Below are positions 9,367-18,794 of a DNA stretch of 64,000 nt, piece by piece. The notes under the pieces are model-generated. The model made no database searches, was not told where the DNA came from, and saw only the letters and a list, made by a program, of their open reading frames with translations. How positions within the stretch are numbered: position 1 is the stretch's first letter; each line of letters begins with the position of its first letter. Source of the stretch: JAJDXW01 sp965214795. Lineage in GTDB: Bacteria; Pseudomonadota; Gammaproteobacteria; HK1. Both the position numbers and the translations under genes were made by a program. Location: positions 2,604,001 to 2,668,000 of the forward strand of contig OZ243976.1 of the NCBI GenBank assembly GCA_965214795.1, written 5' to 3'.

Positions 9367-9455
9367 CGAGATGCCAGGCAGGGGATTGCCTGGTCGGGGT
9401 GAGTGCCGTAGGGTCCCGATCCCGCCCGGAGCGGATTTCTCATCGGGATTGCGCC

Positions 9456-10673
9456 ATGAACCGCGACCGCCTCCTCGCTCTTGTCGATCGCCGGAAGTGC
9501 CTGGACTTCGTTGCCGGCATGGTCCGGCACCGGAGCTACAGCAACACGCCGGGCGAATCCGATCTCTCCCGGTTCATGGCGCGGTCCATGGAGGCGATGG
9601 GTCTCGATACCACCCTGCAGGAGATGGAACCGGGCCGCTACCAGGCGCTCGGGACCCTGAAAGGAACGGGCGGGGGAGCGAGCCTGCTCTTCAACGGGCA
9701 CCTCGACACCAACCCGGTGACCGAAGGCTGGACAGTGGACCCCTGGGGCGGTGTCGTCGACGACGATTTCATCTACGGCATCGGCGTCTCCAACATGAAG
9801 GCGGGCGACGCGGCCGGCTATTGCGCCGTCAAGACCCTCGTCGATGCCGGGGTGAAGCTCAGGGGAGACGTCGTCCTCACCTACGTGGTGGGGGAGCTTC
9901 AGGGAGGGGTCGGTTCGGTCAAGGCCATCGAGTCCGGCGTCCGGGCGGACTGCTTCATCAATTCGGAGCCGACCGATCTGGCCGCGCTCACCATGCACGC
10001 CGGCGCGTTCGTGTTCGAGATCGAGCTGGTAGGCACGACGCGCCACCTCTCGAAGCGGGAGGAGGCGGTGGACGCCATCGCCGCCGCCTGCGACCTCGTG
10101 CCGCGGATCAACGCCATCACGTTCAGCGGGGCCGCGAATGCCGAGCACGAATCCGTCAACCGGGCCAACATCGGCGTGGTCCGGGGGGCGCTGTCGTCCG
10201 AGTTCCACGACTGGCGTCCTCCCCAGGTGGCCGACTTCGTGCGCCTCGCCGGCTCCGCGCGCTATGCGCCGAGCCAGTCGGAGGGGTCGGTCCTCGCCGA
10301 TCTGCGGGCGCTGCTCGCCGATCTCGAGGAACGGTTTCCGGGCCTTGCGGCGCGTGTCGTCAGGCAGGCCGAGCGCGCGAAGTCGCCCATGCTCCCCTTT
10401 GAAGTGGCGCGGGATTCACGTATCGTCACCGCCGTCAACCAATCCTATGAGGCCGTGCGGGGCGTGCCCCAGCCCACCGGCCCTCTCCCGCCCGCATGCT
10501 TCTACGGCACCGACGCGGCCCACTTTCTCCACCGGGCCGGCATGGAGGGCGTCGTCTGCGGCCCCGGGGGGCGCTACAACACGATGCCGGACGAGCGGGT
10601 GGACGTTTCCGACTACCTCGACATGATCCGGATCTATCTGCTGACCATCCTCGACGTCTGCGAGCCGGCGTGA
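9456..10673 (+). CDS. M20-family metallopeptidase-like protein (ArgE/DapE/ACY1 group)
   Basis: A 405-residue cytoplasmic amidohydrolase-fold protein. The first metal motif is LFNGHLDTNPV. The second, normally with a bridging Asp (DMKGG), reads GIGVSNMKAGDAAG, with Asn in that place. The catalytic Glu motif reads VVGELQGGVG, where a second Glu usually follows. A dimerisation insert and a C-terminal DAAHFLHRAGMEGVVCGPGG complete the family layout. The ATG at 9456 starts the homologous region. M20 enzymes remove acyl or amino-acid groups from small amides. The changed ligands make activity uncertain, though they may mark a subfamily. It neighbours an oligopeptide importer. Confidence 0.85.
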   Translation: MNRDRLLALVDRRKCLDFVAGMVRHRSYSNTPGESDLSRFMARSMEAMGLDTTLQEMEPGRYQALGTLKGTGGGASLLFNGHLDTNPVTEGWTVDPWGGVVDDDFIYGIGVSNMKAGDAAGYCAVKTLVDAGVKLRGDVVLTYVVGELQGGVGSVKAIESGVRADCFINSEPTDLAALTMHAGAFVFEIELVGTTRHLSKREEAVDAIAAACDLVPRINAITFSGAANAEHESVNRANIGVVRGALSSEFHDWRPPQVADFVRLAGSARYAPSQSEGSVLADLRALLADLEERFPGLAARVVRQAERAKSPMLPFEVARDSRIVTAVNQSYEAVRGVPQPTGPLPPACFYGTDAAHFLHRAGMEGVVCGPGGRYNTMPDERVDVSDYLDMIRIYLLTILDVCEPA

Positions 10674-10820
10674 ACGGGCGCCGTATCCTCTTCCTCCGGC
10701 ACGCAGTGCTTCACCGATGTTCGTCGCGGGGGCGCCAGGATGCCCCGAGAGCCGACCGAAGTGGACCGCACGGGCGGAAAGAGCGCGTGCGCGCTGCAGA
10801 AGGGCGAGCCGGAGCCAGGA

Positions 10821-10996
10821 CGAATTCGTTCCCGGCCTTCTCCGATGACCACAGGGATGACCAAAGGTGATCGTATCGTCTTGATTCGACGCCTGATTCT
10901 TCGGGCGCCGCCGATTTCGGGTCACCGGATCGTCACGGGACGCGACTCTTTGAATCCGTTGGTCGCCTTTGAACGAACGAATCAGCCCTGTCCCCG
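10821..10996 (+). repeat. Family D repeat, copy D1
   Basis: A 176-base non-coding repeat. It shares with copies at 25.2, 49.5 and 58.5 kb the blocks GAATTCGTTCCCGGCCTTC, CGTATCGTCTTGATTCGACG and GAACGAACGAATCAG. The rest of the 10674-11163 gap shows no gene. Confidence 0.75.
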
Positions 10997-11163
10997 ATAG
11001 CGAGCGAATCGGCGTCCGCAGCCGAACACCGGCGAAATGCCTGCGGCCAAGGTGCGCGTGGTGCCTGCGCCTCCGGCCCGGCATGGTCTTCCGCACGCAT
11101 CTGCCGGTGGGCGGTTTCGGTGTCTCGGAGACCGTCGCCGTCACGAACCCCGGCTTCGAGCGG

Positions 11164-13269
11164 CTAACCGGAAACCCTCGGCATCTCGTCGTCGCTCGAG
11201 TCGCGCCTCGACGCCGCGCGGCGCCAGATGGGCTCGACGGCCGCGAGTTCCGAGAGCGGAAGGTGGCAGGCGAGACGGTGGCCGGCTCCGATCTCGACCA
11301 GGGACGGGCGCTCCCGGTCGCACTCCGGTCCAAGGCGGCGAGGGCAGCGCGTGGTGAAGCAGCATCCCGGCGGCGGGTCCTTCGGGCTCGGCAGCGGGCC
11401 CTCCGGACGCACCCGGCGGGCTTCGAGACCGGGTTCCGGGACCGGGACCGCGCTCAGCAGCGCCTCCGTATAGGGATGGAACGGAGGGACCAGGCGGTCG
11501 CCGGCGGTCGCCCGGAGCTCGACCACCCGGCCGAGGTACATGACCACGATGCGGTCCGCGAGGTGCTGGACCAGGTTCAGGTCGTGGGAGATGAAGAGAT
11601 AGGCGGTCCCGAGCCGGTCCTGCAGGTCGGCGAGCAGGTTGAGGATGGATGCCTGGACGGAAACGTCGAGCCCCGAGGTGATCTCGTCGCAGATCACGAG
11701 CGCGGGCCTCGGGCCGAAAGCCCGGGCGATGGCCACGCGCTGCTTCTCGCCCCCCGACAGCTCGTGGGGTCGGCGGCGGGCGTAGCGGGGCGGCAGCCGC
11801 ACCTCCTCGAGCAGGGCGCCTACGCGATTGTCCAGCTCCCTTCCGGAAAGCTTCTCGTGGAGCTGCATGGGACGGCCCACGATCCGGCCCACGGTCATCC
11901 TCGGATTGAGCGACAGGTCCGGGTGCTGGAAGACGATCTGCACCGCCCGCCGGTAGGCGGCGTGCATGTCCGCGGGGGTGCGGATTTCGGTTCCCCCCAT
12001 CCGGATCGTTCCGCGGAAGGCCGCGAGTCCGACGAGGGCCCGGGCCAGGGTGGACTTGCCGCAGCCGCTCTCCCCGACGAGACCCACGGTCTCTCCGCGA
12101 CCGACGGCGAGGTCGACGTCCGTCAAGGCATGGACGCGCTCGGCGGGGACCCGGAGGATCTGCTCGAGCAGGCTTCGCCTCCCGTATTCGACGCCCAGAC
12201 CGCGCGCTTGCAAGAGCGGCTCACCGGCCGTGCGCTCGTCGCGGACCACGGCCCGGCTTCGTTGCGGAGAGAGCGGCCTGCCGGCGCTCTCCTCGACGCG
12301 GACGCACGCGGCCCGGTGTTCCCCGGCGGCGGGCAGGGGGACCGGATCGGTCCGGCAGCGGTCTTCCACGAAGGGACAGCGATCCTGGAAGATGCAGCCC
12401 GCCGGCGGGGACAGGAGGTCCGGGGGCAGGCCCGCGAATGACGGCAGCCGGCGCCGTTCCGCCCTGCGATAGGGATTCGGGACGCTCGCCATGAGGATGC
12501 GCGTGTAGGGATGGCGCGGTCGGCGCAGAACGTCCCCGACGCGGCCTTCCTCCACCACCCGGCCGGCGTAGATGACGTTCACCCGCTGGGCCACGCGGGC
12601 CACGTTGCCGAGATCGTGGGTGATGTAGAGGACGGCGGCGCCGGTCTCCTCCTGAAGGCCCCGGATGAGATCCAGGATGCCGGCCGCGGTGGTGGCGTCG
12701 AGCGCCGTCGTCGGTTCGTCGAAGATGAGGAGCCTCGGGCGCCCCGCGAAGGCCATGGCGATGAGTACCCGCTGCTTCTCGCCTCCCGAGCCTTCATGCG
12801 GGTAGCGCCGCATGATGAACTCCGGATCGGGGAGGCGGACCATGTCGAGCAGCCGGGCCCCCCGGACCGCGGCCTCCCTCCGGTCGAGACGCTCGTGGCG
12901 GCGGAGTCCTTCGGTCAACTGTTCGCCGAGGCGCAGGGTCGGGTTGAGGGCGGCGGCGGGGTCCTGATAGACCATCCCGAGCGCCGACCCGCGCAACTCC
13001 CGAAGGCGCCGGTCCGTAGCCCCGAGAAGATCTTCACCGTCCAGGATCACCGAGCCGCCGAGCATGCGGGCGTTGTGGCTCAGGTAACGGACGATGGCAT
13101 AGGCGAGGGTGCTCTTGCCCGACCCCGATTCGCCAACGAGGCCGACCGCCATGCCGGGGGGAATGGTGAGGTCCACGCCGTCGAGGACGCGGAGCAGGCC
13201 GCGCGCGGTGCGATAGCCGACGGAGAGTCCCCGGACGGCGAGGACCGGACCGGGCGGGCCGCCGTTCAC
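11164..13269 (-). CDS. Oligopeptide ABC transporter, two ATPase domains fused
   Basis: A 701-residue protein equivalent to DppD plus DppF in one chain. The N-terminal ATPase has Walker A GESGSGKSTL, an unusual signature HEGSGGEKQRV and Walker B LLIFDEPTTALD. The C-terminal ATPase has GESGCGKSTL, LSGGEKQRVAIARAF and LVICDEITSGLD. Each is followed by the oligopeptide-type cysteine-rich tail (CIFQDRCPF, CCFTTRCP), a possible Fe-S or metal site. It energises uptake through the two permeases upstream. Its start overlaps the end of the upstream permease gene by four bases. Confidence 0.93.
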   Translation of the reverse strand: MNGGPPGPVLAVRGLSVGYRTARGLLRVLDGVDLTIPPGMAVGLVGESGSGKSTLAYAIVRYLSHNARMLGGSVILDGEDLLGATDRRLRELRGSALGMVYQDPAAALNPTLRLGEQLTEGLRRHERLDRREAAVRGARLLDMVRLPDPEFIMRRYPHEGSGGEKQRVLIAMAFAGRPRLLIFDEPTTALDATTAAGILDLIRGLQEETGAAVLYITHDLGNVARVAQRVNVIYAGRVVEEGRVGDVLRRPRHPYTRILMASVPNPYRRAERRRLPSFAGLPPDLLSPPAGCIFQDRCPFVEDRCRTDPVPLPAAGEHRAACVRVEESAGRPLSPQRSRAVVRDERTAGEPLLQARGLGVEYGRRSLLEQILRVPAERVHALTDVDLAVGRGETVGLVGESGCGKSTLARALVGLAAFRGTIRMGGTEIRTPADMHAAYRRAVQIVFQHPDLSLNPRMTVGRIVGRPMQLHEKLSGRELDNRVGALLEEVRLPPRYARRRPHELSGGEKQRVAIARAFGPRPALVICDEITSGLDVSVQASILNLLADLQDRLGTAYLFISHDLNLVQHLADRIVVMYLGRVVELRATAGDRLVPPFHPYTEALLSAVPVPEPGLEARRVRPEGPLPSPKDPPPGCCFTTRCPRRLGPECDRERPSLVEIGAGHRLACHLPLSELAAVEPIWRRAASRRDSSDDEMPRVSG

Positions 13270-14120
13270 TGCCCCACCTTGGGGTTGAGGGCGTCGCGCA
13301 GGCCGTCCCCGAACAGGTTGAACCCGATGGCGACGGTGCCGATGGCGAGGCTCGGCCAGACCACCAGCCAGGGATTGCGGAACATGAAGCTGCGGGCCTC
13401 GGACACCATCAGCCCCCAGTCCGAGGCGGGGGGCTGTGCGCCGAGGCCGAGGAAGCTCAGGGTGGCCCCGATCATGATCGCGAAGGCGATGCGGATGGAG
13501 GACTCGATGACCACCGGGGCGACGACGTTGGGGAGGATCTCGCGGAACACCACGTAGGCGGCGCCCTCGCCCCGGGCCACCGCGGCGTGGACGAAATCCC
13601 GGCTGCGTACGGAAAGCGTCACGCTGCGCGCGATACGGGCCATGGACGGGGTGAACGACACCGCGACCGCGAGAATGGCGTTCGTGGTGCTCGGGCCGAG
13701 CACGGTGATGATCAGCATGGCGAGCAGCAGGTTCGGGATCGCCATGAGGGAGTCCATCACCCGCATGATCGCGTCGTCGAGCCGGCCTCCCACGTAGCCG
13801 GAGACGATGCCGACGAGGGAGCCTGCCGCGGTGCTGAGGAAGGTCGCGACGACTCCGAACAGAATGGTGGAGCGGGCTCCCACCATCACCCGGCTCAGGA
13901 TGTCGCGGCCGAACTGGTCGGTGCCGAGCCAGAAGGTGAGGCCGGGCCCTTCGAGCCGGTTGCGGGGATGGAACTCCAGCGGGTCGTAAGGTGCGAGCGC
14001 GGGTCCCAGTACCACCTGGACCGCCGCTACCAGCAGCACCGCCGTGCCGGCCAGCCCGAGCGGGTTGGCGAGCAGCCGCCCGAGCCAGCTTTCCCGTAAC
14101 CGCCCAACCCTGTCAGTCAT
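13266..14120 (-). CDS. Oligopeptide ABC transporter permease (DppC type)
   Basis: A 284-residue inner-membrane protein. It has one N-terminal segment (LGLAGTAVLLVAAVQVVLG), a periplasmic loop with the family motif FWLGTDQFGRDILSRVMVGA, and a five-segment core ending in the EAA loop (AAYVVFREILPNVVAPVVI). It pairs with the DppB-type permease encoded just upstream, 24 bases away, to form the pore of a dipeptide/oligopeptide importer. It is translationally coupled to the ATPase gene. Confidence 0.93.
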   Translation of the reverse strand: MTDRVGRLRESWLGRLLANPLGLAGTAVLLVAAVQVVLGPALAPYDPLEFHPRNRLEGPGLTFWLGTDQFGRDILSRVMVGARSTILFGVVATFLSTAAGSLVGIVSGYVGGRLDDAIMRVMDSLMAIPNLLLAMLIITVLGPSTTNAILAVAVSFTPSMARIARSVTLSVRSRDFVHAAVARGEGAAYVVFREILPNVVAPVVIESSIRIAFAIMIGATLSFLGLGAQPPASDWGLMVSEARSFMFRNPWLVVWPSLAIGTVAIGFNLFGDGLRDALNPKVGQ

Positions 14121-14144
14121 TCCGGAGATCGGCCACCCTGGAGG

Positions 14145-15095
14145 TCAGTCGTACTGGATGCGCCGGTCGAGCACGGCGTAGAGTAGGTCGGCGGCGAGGT
14201 TGGCGGCGGCGTAGACCGCGGCCATCACCAGGGCGCCGGCCTGTATGAGGGGAAGGTCCCGGTTCTGCATGGCGAAGACCAGCAGGCGCCCCAGCCCCGG
14301 GTAGGCGAATACCTCCTCCACCACGATGATGCCTCCGATGAGGTAGCCCACGTCGAGGGCGATCACGGTGATGGTGGGCAGCAGGGCGTTGCGCAGCGCG
14401 TGCTTGACGAGCACCGTGCGCCGGGGCAGACCCTTCAGGGTGGCGGTGCGGATGTAGTCGTGCTGCAGCGCGTCCACCATCTCCGAGCGCGTCTGCCGGG
14501 AGATGTGGGCCATCAGGATGATGATGAGGGTGAGCACCGGCAGCACGAGATGGCTGAGAAACCGGCCGAAGTCCTCCCCCGGGGGGGTGTAGCCGCCGGC
14601 GGGGAACAGGCCCAGCTCGGGCCGGGTGAGGAACACGAGCAACAGGGTGGCGGTGACGAACTCCGGGAGCGATACGCCGACGTAGGAGACGACGCTGATC
14701 CCGGTATCCGTCGCCTTGCCGCGCCGGGCGGCGGCGAGCACCCCCATCGGGATGGCGATGAAGGTGACGGCGAGGAGCGACAGTCCGGCAAGGATCAGCG
14801 AGCGGCCGAGCGCATCGGAGACGAGCGGCAGCACCGGCTGGCGCATGACCATGGAGGTGCCCCAGTCTCCGGTCAGGAGACCGGCGAGCCACCGCCCGTA
14901 CTGGACGAACCACGGGTCGTCGAGACCGAACTGACGCTCGAGGGCCTCGATCTGCTCCGGGAGGGCGAACTCGCCCAGGATCATCTGCGCGGCGTTGCCG
15001 GGCAGGATCTGGGTGACCGCGAAGACGACGAAGGAGACGACCAGCAGGATGACGGCGATGAAGCCGACCCGCTTCAGCAGGTAGGCGAGCCGCAT
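14145..15095 (-). CDS. Oligopeptide ABC transporter permease (DppB type)
   Basis: A 316-residue inner-membrane protein beginning MRLAYLLKRVGFIAVILLVV, the usual DppB/OppB start. It has about six membrane segments and an EAA loop (TATLKGLPRRTVLVKHALRNA). A long periplasmic loop after the first segment carries the expected QFGLDDPWFVQYGRWLAGLL. It is the second gene of a minus-strand operon running from binding protein to DppB, DppC and fused ATPase. Confidence 0.93.
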   Translation of the reverse strand: MRLAYLLKRVGFIAVILLVVSFVVFAVTQILPGNAAQMILGEFALPEQIEALERQFGLDDPWFVQYGRWLAGLLTGDWGTSMVMRQPVLPLVSDALGRSLILAGLSLLAVTFIAIPMGVLAAARRGKATDTGISVVSYVGVSLPEFVTATLLLVFLTRPELGLFPAGGYTPPGEDFGRFLSHLVLPVLTLIIILMAHISRQTRSEMVDALQHDYIRTATLKGLPRRTVLVKHALRNALLPTITVIALDVGYLIGGIIVVEEVFAYPGLGRLLVFAMQNRDLPLIQAGALVMAAVYAAANLAADLLYAVLDRRIQYD

Positions 15096-15130
15096 CGCCG
15101 TATCCCGCCCGCCGACGCGTCAGCGGTGGT

Positions 15131-16717
15131 TCACCCTCGCTGGGGCGCTCCCTCGGCGAGCCACGTCCGATCCATGTAGTAGGACACCTGCAACGGGTGC
15201 ATCGTGTAGTCCATCACGTAGTCGCGGTGGGCGGTCAGCACGTCCTGATAGAACGGAACGATGTACGGCTTCTCGTTGATGCACATCCGTTGCGCCTCGG
15301 CGTAGAGCTCCCGGCGCTCGTCATCGTCGGTGGTGCGCCGCGCCCGATACACGACCTCGTCGAAGGTCGCGTTGTTCCACGCGGTGTCCGCCCAGGGGGC
15401 GTCGGAGGTCAGCAGCAGGGTGAACATCTGGTCCTCCATGGGCCGCATGTTCCAGCTCCCCACGTAGAACCCGCCTTTCTTCCAGACGTTGGCGATGTAG
15501 TAGTCGTGGGGAACCGTCCTCACGTCGATGTCGAAGCCGGCGGCGCGCGCCATCTCCTTGAGCGCCACCCCGAGCTGGGTCCGTAACGGCGGCCGGGTGG
15601 AGCAAGTGAGCTCCACCTTCACGCCGTCGGGATAGCCGGCCTCGGCGAGGAGCCGCCGGGCCGCGGCCACGTCGTACGACGGCCGGTTGTAGTCGATGTA
15701 GTAGCGGTACTCGGGTGAAATCGGATTGTCGTAGGCCGGGCGGCCGAAGCCCTCGAGCACGAGGTCCACGAGTGCCTGCCGGTCGAGACACATCGCCATC
15801 GCCCGGCGCACCCGGACGTCGTCGAAGGGCTTGGTGTCCATCCGCAGCACGAGGTTGAGGAACCGCCCCGTGCGCTGGCGGCGCCCGACCACTCCACCGG
15901 TGTTGGAGAGACGCTCGAAGTCGGCGTTGTTGACGGCGAGCATCACGTCGGTTTCCCGGTTGAGGAGCGCCGCCGATTCGGCCGCGAGGTCGGGGAACAG
16001 GATCTGCTCGACCCCGTCCAGATAGGGCTGCCCTTCCACGTGGTAGCCGTCGTAGCGGCCGACCTTGAGGATGCGGGCCGGGTCATAGTCGATCAGCTTG
16101 AACGGGCCGCACCCGTAGTCGCCCTGGGCGAGCGTGTCGATGCCCCTTTCGAGGACGTCGGCGGGCACGATCTTCGCGCTGGGATGGCCCATGGTCACGG
16201 GCAGGTCCGCGAACGAGCCGTCGAGGATGATCCGGACCGTGTAGTCGTCGTCCGCGGTCACGTCCTTGATGGGGCCGACGTTCTTGCGGCCGGGAGACGC
16301 GGTCTCCGGATCGAGCACCGCCTTGAGGGAGGCGACCGCGTCCTTCGCCGTGACCTCGGGCCCGTGGTGGTACCGGACGCCCTTGCGCAGCTTGAACACG
16401 AACTCGCTCGCGTCGTCGTTGGCCGACCAGCTCTCCGCGACGTCCGGCCGGGGCACCATGTCCGGGCCGACCCGTACCAGCCCGGAGTACATCATTTCGC
16501 CGGTCATGTACTCCGGGTTGTTGCCCTGCTTGAAGGGGACGAGGGTCGTCATCTGCTGGGTAACGCTGATGCGCGCAACGCCGCCCGGTCTCGGCATGGC
16601 GGCGAATGCCGGGCGCGGCCGCCAGAGCCGTGCGGTCGCGGCCGCGCCGATGAGGGCGCTGCCTCCGTAGAGCACCTCCCGGCGCGTCAGTCGGTCTTTC
16701 AATCCTTTATCGGACAT
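15131..16717 (-). CDS. Oligopeptide-binding protein, solute-binding family 5, Tat-exported
   Basis: A 528-residue periplasmic protein. The N-terminus has a twin-arginine signal (TRREVLYGGSALIGAAATA) with cleavage near FAAMPRPG. Family 5 features follow: SGLVRVGPDMVPRPDVAESW, then LRKGVRYHHGPEVTAKD, then RRAMAMCLDRQALVDLVLEG. The ATG at 16717, after AGGAG, is chosen over an in-frame upstream extension. It delivers peptides or other small organics to the DppBC-type pore. The ligand cannot be read from sequence. Confidence 0.92.
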   Translation of the reverse strand: MSDKGLKDRLTRREVLYGGSALIGAAATARLWRPRPAFAAMPRPGGVARISVTQQMTTLVPFKQGNNPEYMTGEMMYSGLVRVGPDMVPRPDVAESWSANDDASEFVFKLRKGVRYHHGPEVTAKDAVASLKAVLDPETASPGRKNVGPIKDVTADDDYTVRIILDGSFADLPVTMGHPSAKIVPADVLERGIDTLAQGDYGCGPFKLIDYDPARILKVGRYDGYHVEGQPYLDGVEQILFPDLAAESAALLNRETDVMLAVNNADFERLSNTGGVVGRRQRTGRFLNLVLRMDTKPFDDVRVRRAMAMCLDRQALVDLVLEGFGRPAYDNPISPEYRYYIDYNRPSYDVAAARRLLAEAGYPDGVKVELTCSTRPPLRTQLGVALKEMARAAGFDIDVRTVPHDYYIANVWKKGGFYVGSWNMRPMEDQMFTLLLTSDAPWADTAWNNATFDEVVYRARRTTDDDERRELYAEAQRMCINEKPYIVPFYQDVLTAHRDYVMDYTMHPLQVSYYMDRTWLAEGAPQRG

Positions 16718-17048
16718 TTGAGAAGCTCCTCTGCAATTCCGGCCCGTCCGGTGAGGACCGTCGCCGGTGCGTGGTGGCGGGGCGAGGGACCCCCTCCGGG
16801 CGGGATGAAGGGACGGCCCCGATCGTCGCCTCACGGAGCCGGCATGTTAGCCGGGCCCGGAAAGGAGGAACAAGTGCGAGCCTCGTCCAATGACCCATGA
16901 GCGAAGAAGGGGGGCGCCTGATCCGACGTGAGGTGAGCGAAGACGGGGTGTGAAGCGGGGCATCATCGGGAGAGGATCGTGATGCTCGGACCCACCGAGG
17001 GCGGACTCTCGACCGGGTCCGCTCGTTCCTTGCAGCTCCCGCAACGGC
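16718..17048. other. Intergenic region without recognised gene
   Basis: No coding sequence, tRNA or clear hairpin is seen here. The segment lies upstream of the oligopeptide-binding protein and should contain its promoter. A family B fragment follows on the right. Confidence 0.4.
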
Positions 17049-17176
17049 AGGGCTCGTTGCTTGTCCGGCGACGGGTGAACCGGGCCGGTTCGGCAGGCCG
17101 TCGGGGAGCGCATTTTCGTCGTCCGCGGGTCGATTCGCGCCTCATGAAGCGGCCCTCGCTCGCACGACGGGCCGGC
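17049..17176 (+). repeat. Family B element, short form, truncated copy B2
   Basis: It starts AGGGCTCGTTGCTTGTCCGG and continues through GGTTCGGCAGGCC and CCTCATGAAGCGGCCCTCG, as in the other short-form copies. The last 40 or so bases and the right end are lost. It lacks the internal segment present in long-form copies B1, B3 and B5. Confidence 0.75.
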
Positions 17177-17296
17177 CGGAAGGCGGCACGCCGCCGTCCG
17201 GTGCCCGCTCCCTCGACCGGCGTCCGGCTCTCACCCGCCTCCGGCCGCCCGGTGGCGGCGGAGCGCCGGAGGGACGGTACGCCCGCGCTCTGCGGA

Positions 17297-18475
17297 TCAG
17301 TTCTTCACCGTCAGCGCGTCGGGCAGGGGATTCAGGACCTCCGGCGCGCCTTCGGTCACCCGGAGGGTGTGGCCGACACCCATGGCGAGCCCCGTGTCGG
17401 CGTCGGCGATCATCACGTGGTAGAAGAGGATCATGCCGGGTTCGCAAGGGAGCGCGGCGCCCGGGTAGATCATGGGCGGGACGTCCATCGAGGTCGGGGA
17501 AAAGCTGATCCCGACCGAGTACCCGCAGGCCCCGAAGCGATGACGGGCGTATCCGCCCTCGTCCAGGATCCGCGCGTGCGCGTCAAAGATGTCACCGAGC
17601 CTCCCGCCCGGCCTGGCCGCGGCGGTCATCTCGGCCAGCGCCCGGCGTGCGACCTCGTACATCCGGGCCTGCCGCGGGTCGAGGGGGCCGAGGATGATCG
17701 TCCACTCGGTCTTCACGTTGTAGCGCCGGTAGGAGACCGGATACTCGACGATGATCTGATCGCGCTCCTCCAGCACCCGGCCCCCGGAAATTCCGCGGCC
17801 GTACAGTGCCCGCCGGCCCGAGTTGAACAGGGGCGGATTGGGTGGCATGTCCGCCCCGCCGGCGAGTGTCCGCGCGAGGAAGGCGGACTTCAGAACCGTA
17901 TCCATGACCCCGGGGCGGGCGGATGCGATCACGTCGTCGAGCGAAGCGCGGCAGAGTTCGGCCGCCTTGCGAACGTAGTTCATCTCCTCCGTCGACTTGG
18001 AGAGACGCAGGCGCCGCAGGGTCCACGACACGTCGACCAGGGTGCAGAAGCCGTCCAGCGCGTCGCGCACTCGCTGGTGGTTGAGCCCGGTCAGCCCGTG
18101 GGTGCCGAGCTCGATGCCGACCGCGCGGCCGCCGAGTCCCTTCTCGGCGAGGATGCTCCGCAGGGTGAGGGCCGGGTTGGCGCCGTCCGCGTCCCACCAG
18201 ATCCGGATGTCGTCGATGATCGAGGTGTCCCGGGCCTGGACCTGGTCGGGCCGCCGGGTAAGCAGGGTGATGGGCCCCGTCATGGTCAGCACCAGGCATT
18301 GAAAGAAGACGAAGCCGCCGGTGTCGTAGCCGGTCAGCCAGTAGTCCGTCTCCTGGGCGAACACGAGCGCGGCGTCGACGCCGCGCTCGGCGAGGGCCCG
18401 GCGTGCCGCGGCGACGCGCCGGTCGAGCTCTTCGCGTGGGAAGGGCAAGGTCCTGAATTCGGTCTCGGCGTTCAT
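17297..18475 (-). CDS. M24-family hydrolase (Xaa-Pro aminopeptidase / ectoine hydrolase-like)
   Basis: A 392-residue pita-bread-fold protein. The N-terminal creatinase-like domain covers residues 1-150 (VFAQETDYWLTGYDTGG). The C-terminal M24 domain starts at about 165 (STEEMNYVRKAAELC). Where metal-dependent members have two Asp ligands, this one reads IVEYPVSYRRYNVKTEW, close to the ectoine hydrolase style. It may therefore work without metal, like creatinase. GAGGAG precedes the ATG. It is upstream of the peptide ABC operon on the same strand, so a role in hydrolysing imported amides or peptides is plausible. Confidence 0.8.
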   Translation of the reverse strand: MNAETEFRTLPFPREELDRRVAAARRALAERGVDAALVFAQETDYWLTGYDTGGFVFFQCLVLTMTGPITLLTRRPDQVQARDTSIIDDIRIWWDADGANPALTLRSILAEKGLGGRAVGIELGTHGLTGLNHQRVRDALDGFCTLVDVSWTLRRLRLSKSTEEMNYVRKAAELCRASLDDVIASARPGVMDTVLKSAFLARTLAGGADMPPNPPLFNSGRRALYGRGISGGRVLEERDQIIVEYPVSYRRYNVKTEWTIILGPLDPRQARMYEVARRALAEMTAAARPGGRLGDIFDAHARILDEGGYARHRFGACGYSVGISFSPTSMDVPPMIYPGAALPCEPGMILFYHVMIADADTGLAMGVGHTLRVTEGAPEVLNPLPDALTVKN

Positions 18476-18603
18476 GGGGATGCTCCTCGGGCCGTTCGTG
18501 CGGTACCGCCGGCGTCCGCGACGGGAGCGGACCCGCAGTGTGCGCCACCCCGGATTTTCAGCTCTGACCCGCCAGGAAAGCTACCGATTCCCGGCAGATC
18601 GCC

Positions 18604-18720
18604 GGGACTGATTCATTCATTCGAAGGTGGCCAACGAATTCCCGGATTCGCGAAGCGCCATCCGACCCCTTCGGGTCGTTCCGATGGCCGGCAAGCGATC
18701 GACATCACGGGCCTCATCGA
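18604..18720 (-). repeat. Family D repeat, degenerate reverse copy D5
   Basis: Read on the minus strand it has GAATTCGTTGGCCACC and TTCGAATGAATGAATCAGTC, matching the right-hand part of family D copies. The left part is not recognisable. No gene is seen between 18476 and 18794. Confidence 0.5.
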
Positions 18721-18794
18721 CAGCCGTGCCGCGAACGGGCGGCGCCCCGGGGCGAGGAGCCGGCGCGCTCCCCGCCCGGGGCGCCCCCGACGGC

